Below are positions 7,313 through 14,810 of a stretch of DNA of 22,177 nucleotides, piece by piece. The DNA is taken from contig CAZMFO010000013.1 in NCBI GenBank assembly GCA_964565615.1, positions 1 to 22,177 on the forward strand, in the 5' to 3' direction. The notes below the pieces were generated by a model. That model saw only the letters and a list, made by a program, of their open reading frames with translations, ran no database searches and was not told the DNA's origin. The translations under genes were made by a program, and so were the position numbers. The stretch comes from HK-STAS-PATE-36 sp964565615. GTDB taxonomy: Bacteria; Patescibacteriota; Saccharimonadia; Saccharimonadales; JAGQNJ01. The first letter of the stretch is position 1; every line of letters begins with the position of its first letter.

Positions 7313-8740
7313 TTACAGGTCAGTTATTTGTGTTTGAATTCGTTTGAGCGAGATCTCTTTGCCCAGTACGCGCATAGTTTCGGCCAGACCGGGGCTGGCC
7401 GGTGCTTGAGTCGTAGCAATTCGCACAAGACTAAACAACACCGCTGGTTTGGTGTGCGTGATAGTCAGTAGTCCGTTAAGTCGGTTGGTGAGGTCTTCGG
7501 TAGAAAAATCACTCTCTGATAAAGATAGCTCTACTGCTTTAAGCAACTGTTTAATATCAGAAATCTCAAGTTTTTTGAGTTGCTTGTGGCTAGAAATGAG
7601 GTCTGAATTGACAGGCAAGTCCTCGAAAAAGAAGTTGGTTAGCTCGGGTAGTTCGGAAAAGTGCTTTAGGCGTTCTTGAACAAGCCCTAGAACTTGTTTC
7701 TTGTAGGAGTCGTCATAACGAGAGGCGGATTCTGGCCAAAAGTTTGTTACGACCGCAAAAAGCTCATCAAGTGACTTTTGGCGAATAAAATGACCATTTA
7801 CCCAGTTGAGTCGTCGTTCGTCAAAGTGTGCACCACTCTTACCTACCCTTTGCAAGCTAAACTTTTGTATTAGCTCATCTGTCGTAAAGACTTCTTGTTC
7901 GGTACCGTCGTTCCAGCCTAGAGTAGCGATAAAACTGCGCAGAGCCTCTGGCAGATAGCCGTCTTTTATAAAATCTAAAATGTCTTTGGCGCCGTCGCGT
8001 TTGGATAATTTTTTGTTTCCCTGCTCGTTTAGGATGTGAGGCATAGTGGCGAAGATTGGGTGCGATATTCCCAGAGCTTCGTAAAGATTTAAATAGTTTG
8101 GCATACTGGCGATGAACTCTTGACCACGAATAATGTGAGTGATTTGCATTTCGGCGTCATCAATGATGTGAGCAAAATTATAGGTCGGAAAGCGGTCGGA
8201 CTTGATGAGGATAAAATCGTCAATTACTTCTGGCCCGGTTGAGAGTTCGCCCATAACCTCGTCGTGCCAGTTGTATGGCTTCGGGTCGGACCTAAAACGC
8301 AGGGGCTGACTGCCATCCCATTGCGGGGGGTTGCCCGGTCGATGGTTGCGATAGAGAAATGGCTTCTTGGTTTTCTGGGCTTCCTCACGAAAGGCTTGGA
8401 CTTCTTCTGGCGTGTATGGATCAGCGTAAGCTCTGCCTTGTTCAATGAGCTTTTGAGCCCATTTTTTGTAGATGTCCAGTCGTTCGGATTGGCGATATGG
8501 TCCAAAGTTACCAGTTTTGTCTGGCCCCTCGTCGTAATCAAGCCCCAGAGCCTTAAGACTTTTTATTAAATGTTCTGCAGAACCTGCTACTTCCCTCCTT
8601 TGGTCGGTGTCTTCTAACCGTAGAATAAATTTGCCGTTAGCCTGTCTGGCAACCAGCCAGGCAAAGAGAGCGGTACGGATTCCACCGACATGCAAAAAGC
8701 CGGTTGGGCTAGGCGCAAAACGAGTACGAATTTTACTCAT
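7313..8740 (-). CDS. gltX: Glutamyl-tRNA synthetase
   Basis: Class I aminoacyl-tRNA synthetase that charges tRNA-Glu in the cytoplasm. It may also mischarge tRNA-Gln where the GatCAB amidation route is used, but that cannot be decided here. The protein has 475 residues, normal for bacterial GluRS. It begins RTRFAPSPTGFLHVGG, which includes the HIGH-type motif FLHVGG at 15-20, and has LRLEDTD at 40-46 and the KLSKR loop at 244-248. The helical anticodon-binding part fills the C-terminus. The connecting region has no cysteines, so the GluRS zinc site is absent. The ATG at 8740 is supported by an AAGGG Shine-Dalgarno 7 bases upstream (8748-8752). The gene lies 154 bases downstream of the DUF4367-like gene on the same strand and probably has its own promoter. 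Confidence 0.97.
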   Translation of the reverse strand: MSKIRTRFAPSPTGFLHVGGIRTALFAWLVARQANGKFILRLEDTDQRREVAGSAEHLIKSLKALGLDYDEGPDKTGNFGPYRQSERLDIYKKWAQKLIEQGRAYADPYTPEEVQAFREEAQKTKKPFLYRNHRPGNPPQWDGSQPLRFRSDPKPYNWHDEVMGELSTGPEVIDDFILIKSDRFPTYNFAHIIDDAEMQITHIIRGQEFIASMPNYLNLYEALGISHPIFATMPHILNEQGNKKLSKRDGAKDILDFIKDGYLPEALRSFIATLGWNDGTEQEVFTTDELIQKFSLQRVGKSGAHFDERRLNWVNGHFIRQKSLDELFAVVTNFWPESASRYDDSYKKQVLGLVQERLKHFSELPELTNFFFEDLPVNSDLISSHKQLKKLEISDIKQLLKAVELSLSESDFSTEDLTNRLNGLLTITHTKPAVLFSLVRIATTQAPASPGLAETMRVLGKEISLKRIQTQITDL

Positions 8741-8763
8741 TGTTTACCCTTAATAAACTAGTA

Positions 8764-8769
8764 ATTCTA
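8764..8769 (-). promoter_or_regulatory. Candidate -10 box for gltX with small dyad
   Basis: TAGAAT lies 23 bases before the gltX ATG, leaving room for the AAGGG ribosome site. CTACC (8767-8771) and GGTAG (8781-8785) form a 5-base dyad overlapping the box. No good -35 is seen. I find no T-box-like or other long leader in this gap. Confidence 0.35.
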
Positions 8770-8894
8770 CCAGAATACCCGGTAGATAGTTGATAATTAG
8801 TTTTATGAAGGCAATCAACAGATAGCTTGACAACAACAAACATAATTACATCTTAACAGAGATGGTCGGTTTATTCTAGGAGCCAGCCAATAAT

Positions 8895-10013
8895 TTATAT
8901 GCTAGTAGCAATACTTAGTAGCTGATCACTGCTTAGGGATGTGCTTTCTACATTGTACCAAACTCCCCTATTGACCCATGTGGCATTATTGTCATAAATA
9001 TAGACGGTGCGACCTTTATCTTGGGTTGTAGTGAAAGTTTTATTGTTGGCGACCAAAAAGTTTTCTTGGAGCGAGCTACTGTTCCAGTTAGATACTTCTT
9101 GTTTTATAGAGTAGCTACGGCCGTCGGTGTTAGATCTAAAATTAATAACAACCTTGCCGTTGTCGTAGTTAACTGGTCCGTTAATAGAGAACCCTGAAGG
9201 TCCATTTTTTGGCAAAGAGGCCGAGAACCCTGCCTTGACGCCAGCAAATTTGACATTAATGTTGGGCAGGTTCATATAGCCGATAAAGCCAGTCAGTAGT
9301 ATCAGAGCAAGCAAGCCACTGCTCCAGCGTAGTGCGGGGCGTGATTTTCTTGATTTGATTGGCTTTGTTTTTTGAGGTTCTGCTTTCTCTAGGGCATTAG
9401 AGAATATCTGTTCTGCTTTACTTCGGTGTTTATGATGAATAGTTGGTTTGCTTTTGTGGTGAGGTGGGTTGGGTTGTGTATGCTTGTGCCTTGTGGTTTG
9501 TTCGGGGTGTAGAGCGACGGCAATATGCTCGGTTTTTTTGACAATTCTTGAGGTCGGCATACCGTGCCTACTAATAAATGGGCTTTGAGATATCTGGTTG
9601 GCTCGGTGTTGTGTGGTATGCATCCTCTCCGAGCTATCTTTAGTACTTAATTCGTTTGTTTTTATTCCTGTTGCTGGTCGCTTAACAGACTTTCTCATTA
9701 AAATTACCGATTTTTGGGTCGTTCTTTTGAGATGACTAGCTTGAGATCGTTGTGGAGTTGGTCTTTTACGGCTTAGTTTGAGTAAGTCAGGTTTTTCTGG
9801 AGTAAAAATAGTTTGGGGTTTAGGTGTTGCAAAATCGTTGATTCTTTGTGCGGGTACAGTTGGCTGATGAGAAGGCTGTTCTTTTAACAGAGCTCCGCTT
9901 TTGGTGTCATAGAGCTTTCCGTTAATTTCTATGGTACTTTGCCTTTGTTTGTTCAATTTAGTATGACCTTTCTTACTAATATAATCATAACCCTTTTGAA
10001 TATGCTTGTGCAA
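8895..10013 (-). CDS. Single-pass membrane protein with C-terminal DUF4367-like domain
   Basis: A protein of 372 residues if the TTG at 10013 is the start; no ATG lies near, and TTG at residue 20 behind an AAAGG is a possible alternative. An N-terminal INGKLYDTKSGALL motif (29-42) resembles a short module I associate with Saccharibacteria membrane proteins. Then comes a very basic, His-, Lys- and Pro-rich region to about 230, presumably cytoplasmic, one transmembrane segment at about 231-247, and an extracellular domain of about 120 residues. That domain has the beta-rich pattern of DUF4367: GFSINGPVNYDNGKVVINF, then TVYIYDNNATWVNRGVWYNV. The basic tail could touch nucleic acid or acidic lipid. 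It is divergent from the PEGA gene. Domain assignment is from pattern memory; function unknown. Confidence 0.62.
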   Translation of the reverse strand: MHKHIQKGYDYISKKGHTKLNKQRQSTIEINGKLYDTKSGALLKEQPSHQPTVPAQRINDFATPKPQTIFTPEKPDLLKLSRKRPTPQRSQASHLKRTTQKSVILMRKSVKRPATGIKTNELSTKDSSERMHTTQHRANQISQSPFISRHGMPTSRIVKKTEHIAVALHPEQTTRHKHTQPNPPHHKSKPTIHHKHRSKAEQIFSNALEKAEPQKTKPIKSRKSRPALRWSSGLLALILLTGFIGYMNLPNINVKFAGVKAGFSASLPKNGPSGFSINGPVNYDNGKVVINFRSNTDGRSYSIKQEVSNWNSSSLQENFLVANNKTFTTTQDKGRTVYIYDNNATWVNRGVWYNVESTSLSSDQLLSIATSI

Positions 10014-10062
10014 CCCTTAATAAATATCTAGACTAGTTTTAGTTATTCTGGCGTGCTATAAA

Positions 10063-10068
10063 TATAGT
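10063..10068 (+). promoter_or_regulatory. -10 box of the PEGA gene, leaderless type
   Basis: TATAGT lies 6 bases before the ATG at 10075, with no Shine-Dalgarno between. The hexamer 17 bases upstream (TAGTTA, 10040-10045) is only a weak -35. Confidence 0.45.
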
Positions 10069-10074
10069 AGTCCT

Positions 10075-11553
10075 ATGGATTTTCTTGACCCAAACAAAAA
10101 AAGAAAAAATAAAATAATGCTTTTAGTGGGCTATTTGCTGATTGCTATTGCAATTAGTATGGCGGTTTTAGTCTTATTGTTTACTAATGCGGGGTATAGG
10201 TTAGATAAAGAGGGCAATATCACTCGAAACAGTTTACTTTTTGTCAATTCTCATCCAAGTGGAGCACAAGTCTATGTAGAAGGCTTGCATAACAAACTAA
10301 AAACTCAAAATAAAACCGATACAAAGTTTGACCTCCGTGAAGGTCGTTATAAAATAACGATTGCAAAAGAAGGCTATCGGTCTTGGCAAAGAGAAATGAG
10401 TCTAGAAGGAGGATCGGTAGAGCGACTGGCTTATCCGTTCTTGTTCCCAGAAAAACTGATCTCTTCTGACATAAAAGAATACACTGCCGAGCCGGGAATA
10501 GTATCTTCTAGCCCAGATAGAAGATGGATAATCGTTCAACACCCAGACAACTTGTTGAGCTTTGATGTCTATGACACAAGTGATCCAAAAAAAGCCAACA
10601 CATCTTTTATCATTCCGCAGACTCTGTTATCTAAAGGGGTAACCAAAAAGCTAGAAGTTATTGAGTGGTCGTCGGATAATGTAAATATCTTAATAAAACA
10701 TAGTTTTGATGACCAGCACGAGTTTGTCGTTATTAATAAGGATAAGCTCGATTTGTCATTTAATATAGATATTTTGATTGGTCAGAAAGCTTTTGATGTA
10801 TCTCTAAAAGATCGTAAGACAGAGCAAATATTGCTACATATGGCTCAGGATGGTTTATTGCAACAGGTAGATGTTAAGACAAAAGCATTAACGCCAATAA
10901 TAGCAAAAGCTCTCGCATATAAATCTCATGGTGATGATATGTTGGTTTATGTTACGCCAATTGCTGGAGATGATAAGCAAGTAAGTGTGCGTATAAAAAC
11001 CAAAGAAAAGGACTACGAACTTAGAAAACTACCGGTCGGATCAGATTATTTGCTAGAGGTGGCAAAGTTTGACAACTCTTGGTATGTGGCGGTGGGGGCA
11101 TCACTAGATAATCAGGTTATTGTTTATAAAGATCCACTTTTGGTTTTAGGATCAGAAAGCTCTAAGCGCTCGTTATTTGCTAGAACATTAAGAATAGAAA
11201 ACCCACAAAATGTTTCTTTTTCGGCAAATACTCGGATGATTGCTGTACAGTCTGGTCAGAACTTTGCAATTTTTGATGCCGAAACAGATCGGCAGTATCG
11301 CTATAAAATTAATGATCAGTTTAATACAGGCGGATTTGCTAAATGGATGGACGGCCATCGTTTAGTTTCTTCTACAAATAATACCGCACTAATATTTGAT
11401 TTTGATGGAACTAATCAGCAGAAGCTGATGTCTATAGATCCTAAAATAGATTTGATGTTTGACCGAGATTACGAGAACGCTTTTTCTTTGCAACTAGCTG
11501 GTCAAAACAGTCAACTAAAACTCATAAAAACATCACTTCTAGTTCAAAATTAA
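10075..11553 (+). CDS. Membrane-anchored PEGA-domain protein with propeller-like C-terminus
   Basis: A protein of 492 residues. A short basic N-terminus precedes a transmembrane helix at 14-36. A PEGA domain follows at about 54-120 (FVNSHPSGAQVYVEG, then LREGRYKITIAKEGYRSWQ), with the motif as PSGA. The remaining ~370 residues form repeated beta-strand units of the type SSSPDRRWIIVQH, EVIEWSSDNVNILIKH, NVSFSANTRMIAVQS and AKWMDGHRLVSS, which suggests a WD40- or TolB-like propeller. PEGA domains are usually extracellular or surface-associated modules. The protein is therefore probably tethered outside the membrane and binds a wall or surface partner, which is inference. It is convergent with the sortase gene, and the two stop codons overlap in TTAA, so neither gene has room for its own terminator. 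The ATG fits the adjacent -10 box. Confidence 0.82.
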   Translation: MDFLDPNKKRKNKIMLLVGYLLIAIAISMAVLVLLFTNAGYRLDKEGNITRNSLLFVNSHPSGAQVYVEGLHNKLKTQNKTDTKFDLREGRYKITIAKEGYRSWQREMSLEGGSVERLAYPFLFPEKLISSDIKEYTAEPGIVSSSPDRRWIIVQHPDNLLSFDVYDTSDPKKANTSFIIPQTLLSKGVTKKLEVIEWSSDNVNILIKHSFDDQHEFVVINKDKLDLSFNIDILIGQKAFDVSLKDRKTEQILLHMAQDGLLQQVDVKTKALTPIIAKALAYKSHGDDMLVYVTPIAGDDKQVSVRIKTKEKDYELRKLPVGSDYLLEVAKFDNSWYVAVGASLDNQVIVYKDPLLVLGSESSKRSLFARTLRIENPQNVSFSANTRMIAVQSGQNFAIFDAETDRQYRYKINDQFNTGGFAKWMDGHRLVSSTNNTALIFDFDGTNQQKLMSIDPKIDLMFDRDYENAFSLQLAGQNSQLKLIKTSLLVQN

Positions 11554-12734
11554 GACGAGAAGAGATTAGTAAAACGACTCCATAAAGAGGGTGCATTACC
11601 CGGGACTATAGTTGGTTGGCCCTCGTCTGGCTTAGCGGTGCTGGCCACATTAGTAGATACATCTGGTGAAATCTGTTCACCAACAATTATTAGGCGATTT
11701 ATAGATGTGCCGGGCGGATCGCAGGTAATTAAGGTAACTGTGGCTGGTTTAGCTTGGCTCCCAAGAACCGATAGGTCTGTTGGTTTAACAATCTTCTTTT
11801 CGTAGATTTTGTAGGTGTAGCGTTTGCTATTTTTTGTTAAAGAAAAAGTGTCGCCATTGTCTAGCTTGTTTAATAGTACAAAAGCAAATTTATATTTTCC
11901 CTTGTTTAAGATGTTGTTACTAGAATGACCAACGATAACACTGTTGCCTTGCTCACCGGGGTTTGGCGTAGTAATGTAATGTACTACCCCTCCCTCTAGT
12001 CCGCTTTGGATATCTTTTTCTTGAATACTAGGCACATCGTAAACTACCGGCACCTCTACATTTATCTTGGGTATAATGATAGTTGGATTCGGTCCGGCGG
12101 TAGTGGTGTTCGGATCAATAATAACAGGGGTAGAACTAACATTTCGGCTTGGTGTAATAAATGGCGCTATAAACCTTTCGTTAAAGAAGCTAAAAAGTAG
12201 CAGAATAGCTAGCACACTACTTAAACTTAACCCAAACAGCAATGATTTAAAATGATCTTTCGCGCTTAACTTTGTAGTTTTTCTGTGGTGAATCTTGTTG
12301 GTTATCTTGCTTTTGGTGTCGGCTAGCGATTCTTTGTGATGAAAATGCTTTGTTTTTTGGTTAGCAGGTTGATCGGTGTTTATCACTACGGGCATTTCTG
12401 GAACTGGGGTATTTTGGGGATTTTCTGGTAATTTTGATTTGCTGTGGTTGGCATAAAACTCTTGCCAAACCTCGTGCTTTTGATTATCTGGCAGTGCCTG
12501 ATAGTACTCGTGCCATTTAATCTGTATATTGGCCAGTGAATCACCCGATTCGCTTAAGTCCTTCATATATTGTTGATGCTTAGAAAGTGGCTTTTCGCTT
12601 GTTTTGACCTCTGCTAACTCTTCTTTAGCGGATGGCTCTTCGTCTTCGTCGTATAAAGCGTCGATTCGTGAACGGATCAAGTTTATTGCAGGATCGTTAG
12701 AGTGCTGATGTTTTGTTGGGCTATCTTTACTCAT
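11550..12734 (-). CDS. Sortase with long cytoplasmic N-terminal region
   Basis: Membrane transpeptidase that normally cuts a C-terminal sorting signal and attaches the protein to the cell wall or a pilin. Of 394 residues, the first ~163 are acidic then basic and apparently cytoplasmic. One transmembrane helix spans about 164-186 and the sortase domain about 215-358. All three catalytic residues are present: His270 in IVGHSS, Cys338 in LITCDPPGT and Arg347 in NRLIIVGE. The TCxPPG form resembles class D/E-type sortases; I cannot fix the class. The N-terminal part has a helical, Trp-containing segment (IQIKWHEYYQALPDNQ, about 70-85) and is unusually long. No LPxTG-type substrate is visible among the window's proteins. 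The gene lies head to head with tRNA-Leu. The ATG at 12734 has a possible -10 (TAGCAT) 7 bases upstream. Confidence 0.93.
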   Translation of the reverse strand: MSKDSPTKHQHSNDPAINLIRSRIDALYDEDEEPSAKEELAEVKTSEKPLSKHQQYMKDLSESGDSLANIQIKWHEYYQALPDNQKHEVWQEFYANHSKSKLPENPQNTPVPEMPVVINTDQPANQKTKHFHHKESLADTKSKITNKIHHRKTTKLSAKDHFKSLLFGLSLSSVLAILLLFSFFNERFIAPFITPSRNVSSTPVIIDPNTTTAGPNPTIIIPKINVEVPVVYDVPSIQEKDIQSGLEGGVVHYITTPNPGEQGNSVIVGHSSNNILNKGKYKFAFVLLNKLDNGDTFSLTKNSKRYTYKIYEKKIVKPTDLSVLGSQAKPATVTLITCDPPGTSINRLIIVGEQISPDVSTNVASTAKPDEGQPTIVPGNAPSLWSRFTNLFSS

Positions 12735-12741
12735 ATCTTTT

Positions 12742-12747
12742 ATGCTA
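12742..12747 (-). promoter_or_regulatory. Possible -10 box of the sortase gene
   Basis: TAGCAT keeps the TA....T pattern and lies 7 bases before the ATG. It overlaps the -35 of the divergent tRNA promoter. No convincing -35 of its own. Confidence 0.3.
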
Positions 12748-12774
12748 GTTTAACAGATAAAACTGCTGTATAAT
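12746..12774 (+). promoter_or_regulatory. Promoter of tRNA-Leu
   Basis: TAGTTT (12746-12751), 17 bases, perfect TATAAT (12769-12774). Transcription would start near 12781, about 18 bases before the mature tRNA 5' end, leaving a leader for RNase P. Confidence 0.6.
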
Positions 12775-12798
12775 AGTCTTTGGTTTTGATACCGATAT

Positions 12799-12882
12799 GG
12801 GCGAGTGGCGGAACTGGTAGACGCGCACGACTCAAAATCGTGTTCCTTTGGAGTGAGAGTTCGAGTCTCTCCTTGCCCACCA
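12799..12882 (+). tRNA. tRNA-Leu (anticodon CAA)
   Basis: A class II tRNA of 84 bases with encoded CCA. The acceptor stem GGGCGAG pairs with CTTGCCC, with one G-U pair. The anticodon stem CACGA/TCGTG closes the loop CTCAAAA, giving anticodon CAA, which reads UUG. A long variable arm (TTCC-TTT-GGAG) and the T arm GAGAG-TTCGAGT-CTCTC complete the fold. It is a standard leucine tRNA, and no intron is seen. Confidence 0.97.
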
Positions 12883-12906
12883 CATCAAAAAGTATTTTAG
12901 ATGTGG
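12880..12906 (+). terminator. Hairpin directly after (and including) the tRNA CCA end
   Basis: CCACATC (12880-12886) pairs with GATGTGG (12900-12906). Inside it AAAA can pair with TTTT around a short loop with one bulged A. There is no T run after it, so it is not a classical intrinsic terminator. Its 5' arm includes the CCA of the tRNA, so it may influence 3' processing instead. Confidence 0.4.
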
Positions 12907-12942
12907 AAATAATTTGCTGGCTAACCAGAACATATATTTTTG

Positions 12943-12956
12943 GGCTTAGATAAGCC
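12943..12956 (-). terminator. Palindrome just past the stop of the 239-residue gene
   Basis: GGCTTA-GA-TAAGCC, which folds as a 5-base stem with a 4-base loop a few bases beyond the stop codon at 12960. There is no T tract on the transcript strand, so termination is only a possibility. Confidence 0.3.
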
Positions 12957-12959
12957 ACG

Positions 12960-13679
12960 CTAGCGGAGTCTGCCCTTTAATGGTTTTTGTCTGGGGTTGA
13001 CTAACCCGAACTTTTTTAGGCTATTCATTACTAATTCTAGGTCATAAATTGTTACTGTTAAAAGCATTTTTTCTGCTATGGTAGCATCTAGCGTTAGTTC
13101 ACTAAATTGAACTAGGTTTTTTATCTCTTCGGCAGAAGTTGTGTTGCTGTGGATTTGCCAGTAGTAGGCTACTTCGGTGTCTAATGGTTCTAGATCTTCG
13201 TCGTAAATGTTGGCATAAGTTGATTTATGGGCGTAGGCTGTATCGTCGCTGTACGGAATATTAAAAAAGTAGGTCGTTTCTGTGCCATAAAATGCCGGCG
13301 AAGATAGGGTGACTTCTGGTATGTACAACGAGTCTTCGTCGGACTCGTCATAAATAGTAACAGTGTATTCTAGGGGTTTTACTTGGGCATATTTTCTGTA
13401 ATTTGGTGCTGGGCCGTCGTCTTCCAAAGAGTCTATCTCGTTAATATGTTCTATGCTAACAGTATAGAATAAACTTCCTGAATAGGTGTCCCAGTTGCCC
13501 TCAAAAGAAAGTCGTTCAGTTCCTTGATCGTTTGAAGTCTGAAAATGAGCCGTGACTTCTACCCAGTCCGAGTTACCTCCTAGCCGTTTAGCCGTTGAAT
13601 AAAGCACGCGATGACCAAAATCTAAAATTTGTCGTTCATAGAGTATTGGCGAGGGAGCATCTTGATCGGGTAAACGCAT
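12960..13679 (-). CDS. Acidic protein of unknown function
   Basis: A protein of 239 residues that I do not recognise. It has no signal peptide or transmembrane segment and is strongly acidic through the middle (DESDEDSLYIPEV, NEIDSLEDDGP). Tyr/Thr-rich alternation suggests beta strands: SLFYTVSIEHI, LEYTVTIYDES, TTYFFNIPY, EVAYYWQIHS. The C-terminal third looks helical (LDATIAEKMLLTVTIYDLELVMNSLKKFG) and the end is basic. It reads as a genuine gene: the frame is continuous, the acidic composition is consistent, and a -10-like TATAAC lies 6 bases before the ATG. It is followed by a palindrome. It lies downstream of the PD-(D/E)XK candidate on the same strand, separated by 113 bases, and need not be cotranscribed with it. 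Confidence 0.62.
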   Translation of the reverse strand: MRLPDQDAPSPILYERQILDFGHRVLYSTAKRLGGNSDWVEVTAHFQTSNDQGTERLSFEGNWDTYSGSLFYTVSIEHINEIDSLEDDGPAPNYRKYAQVKPLEYTVTIYDESDEDSLYIPEVTLSSPAFYGTETTYFFNIPYSDDTAYAHKSTYANIYDEDLEPLDTEVAYYWQIHSNTTSAEEIKNLVQFSELTLDATIAEKMLLTVTIYDLELVMNSLKKFGLVNPRQKPLKGRLR

Positions 13680-13685
13680 AACATA

Positions 13686-13691
13686 GTTATA
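13686..13691 (-). promoter_or_regulatory. Possible -10 box of the 239-residue gene
   Basis: TATAAC lies 6 bases before the ATG at 13679. The final position deviates from consensus and no -35 is clear. It counts only because the spacing matches the other leaderless starts in the window. Confidence 0.3.
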
Positions 13692-13792
13692 GCAGACTAT
13701 TGCTTAATAAGCACAACCAAGTAAGCTACAAAATACATGGTCGTTATTTTTTGTCTGCTTAAGAAGGAGTATCTAGGTTGGTATACTTTGCT

Positions 13793-14767
13793 TTATCCAT
13801 CCACTTTGTCAAGGAGCTTTTCGGTGCGTTCTTCAAGTCGTCTGTTTGTTGCGGATGTATTGCTGTTTTCTTGTTCTGCCAGAATATCGCAAATAATTTG
13901 AGAGGGAGAAAAGCCATTTTCTTGCTCGTCTGGCGTGAGGGCTAGATCTTTTTTAATAACCACAACAGACACATCATCACTATACCTAAAAGACCTTTGA
14001 GCTTTGTTCTTATCGGAGGTTTTAACTTGTATTTTGTAGGGCATCTCTATATTCTCTTCATTAAATTGCTGAAAAACTGAAATATCCCAAGCGGTAACCT
14101 CATAGCTACCCCCGTTTCGGCCGATGCCACGATCTTCAGTCAGCCTTGATGTTAGGGCTAATTGCTCTTTGTCACCCAACTCTTGTTTAATAAACCGTTG
14201 ATACAACATAAGAACCGCAAGCTCGCCAATAGTGCCAGCTAGCCTAATTCGATTATCCCTAGATAGTTTAGTATCAAAATGTTGCTCTCTAGCTTGGACA
14301 GATTCCTGCCACTTTTTGCAAGCGAGTCCCCCGATTAGACAAAGATCTTTATAATACTTTGTGCGGATCTTTTCTGTTGGCAGTTCGTTGTTTAGCAGAA
14401 TGGATGTATAAGACGGTAAAGCAGATAAACGAATAGATGAGTCCACTGTAAAATGGGAGACACCACCCGTAATAGTGCTAGTGTCCAAAATTTGTCGCCA
14501 ACTATCCGAAGCATTTGTTATCCAACCAAGTCGTTCTGTGTCAGATAATGATCGTTTGCTGGCAATATCAAGAGCTACTGCACCGGCTAGGTATAATGAT
14601 AACGCAGAGCCACTATCTTGGAGGGCATCATAGATTTCTACATCTCTATCGGTTAGCACATCAACCTCAAGCCCTGAGTAGGAGTTTAATAGTGAACCAT
14701 GGCTAAGGATACCCCTGTTTGTTAAGGGGTGAGCAGGTTTTTGACTAAATGGCGGAGATGAACCCAT
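13793..14767 (-). CDS. Uncharacterised protein with possible PD-(D/E)XK nuclease-like core
   Basis: 324 residues from the ATG at 14767. The longer frame to 14824 would overlap the upstream gene by 14 bases and add an odd hydrophobic start. The N-terminal half looks helical (DVEIYDALQDSGSALSLYLA, ERLGWITNASDSWRQIL). The C-terminal half has the order expected of PD-(D/E)XK enzymes: a helix with GTIGELAVLML (Glu182), a strand with VTAWDISVF (Asp228), then YKIQVKTSD (Gln247, Lys249). The spacing, about 45 then 18 residues, is acceptable for the fold. Relatives include restriction and repair nucleases, but also inactive members. No methyltransferase partner is nearby. It follows the kinase-fold gene on the same strand, perhaps with its own promoter. 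Nuclease activity is inference from four residues. Confidence 0.5.
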   Translation of the reverse strand: MGSSPPFSQKPAHPLTNRGILSHGSLLNSYSGLEVDVLTDRDVEIYDALQDSGSALSLYLAGAVALDIASKRSLSDTERLGWITNASDSWRQILDTSTITGGVSHFTVDSSIRLSALPSYTSILLNNELPTEKIRTKYYKDLCLIGGLACKKWQESVQAREQHFDTKLSRDNRIRLAGTIGELAVLMLYQRFIKQELGDKEQLALTSRLTEDRGIGRNGGSYEVTAWDISVFQQFNEENIEMPYKIQVKTSDKNKAQRSFRYSDDVSVVVIKKDLALTPDEQENGFSPSQIICDILAEQENSNTSATNRRLEERTEKLLDKVDG

Positions 14768-14771
14768 AGAT

Positions 14772-14779
14772 ATATTAAA
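14772..14779 (-). promoter_or_regulatory. Possible -10 region of the PD-(D/E)XK candidate gene
   Basis: TTTAATAT on the minus strand offers TTTAAT 6 bases, or TAATAT 4 bases, before the ATG at 14767. A weak TTTACT lies 17 bases further upstream (14797-14802). Confidence 0.3.
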
Positions 14780-14810
14780 CCATAGAATACAAGCAAAGTA
14801 AATAGATACT

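Noticed and set aside
8741..8894. Riboswitch or T-box leader before gltX
   Set aside because: The gap shows only a small 5-base dyad and a short leader; no T-box or specifier-like structure is visible.
12740..12958. Open frame of 72 codons on the minus strand
   Set aside because: It is the antisense of the tRNA-Leu gene; the protein-like sequence (VGKERLELSLQRN) is a familiar artefact of class II tRNA genes.
13735..13920. Plus-strand frame starting ATGGTCGTT with an AAGGAG inside it
   Set aside because: It runs into the opposite-strand PD-(D/E)XK candidate, the AAGGAG has no suitable start after it, and the composition is not protein-like.
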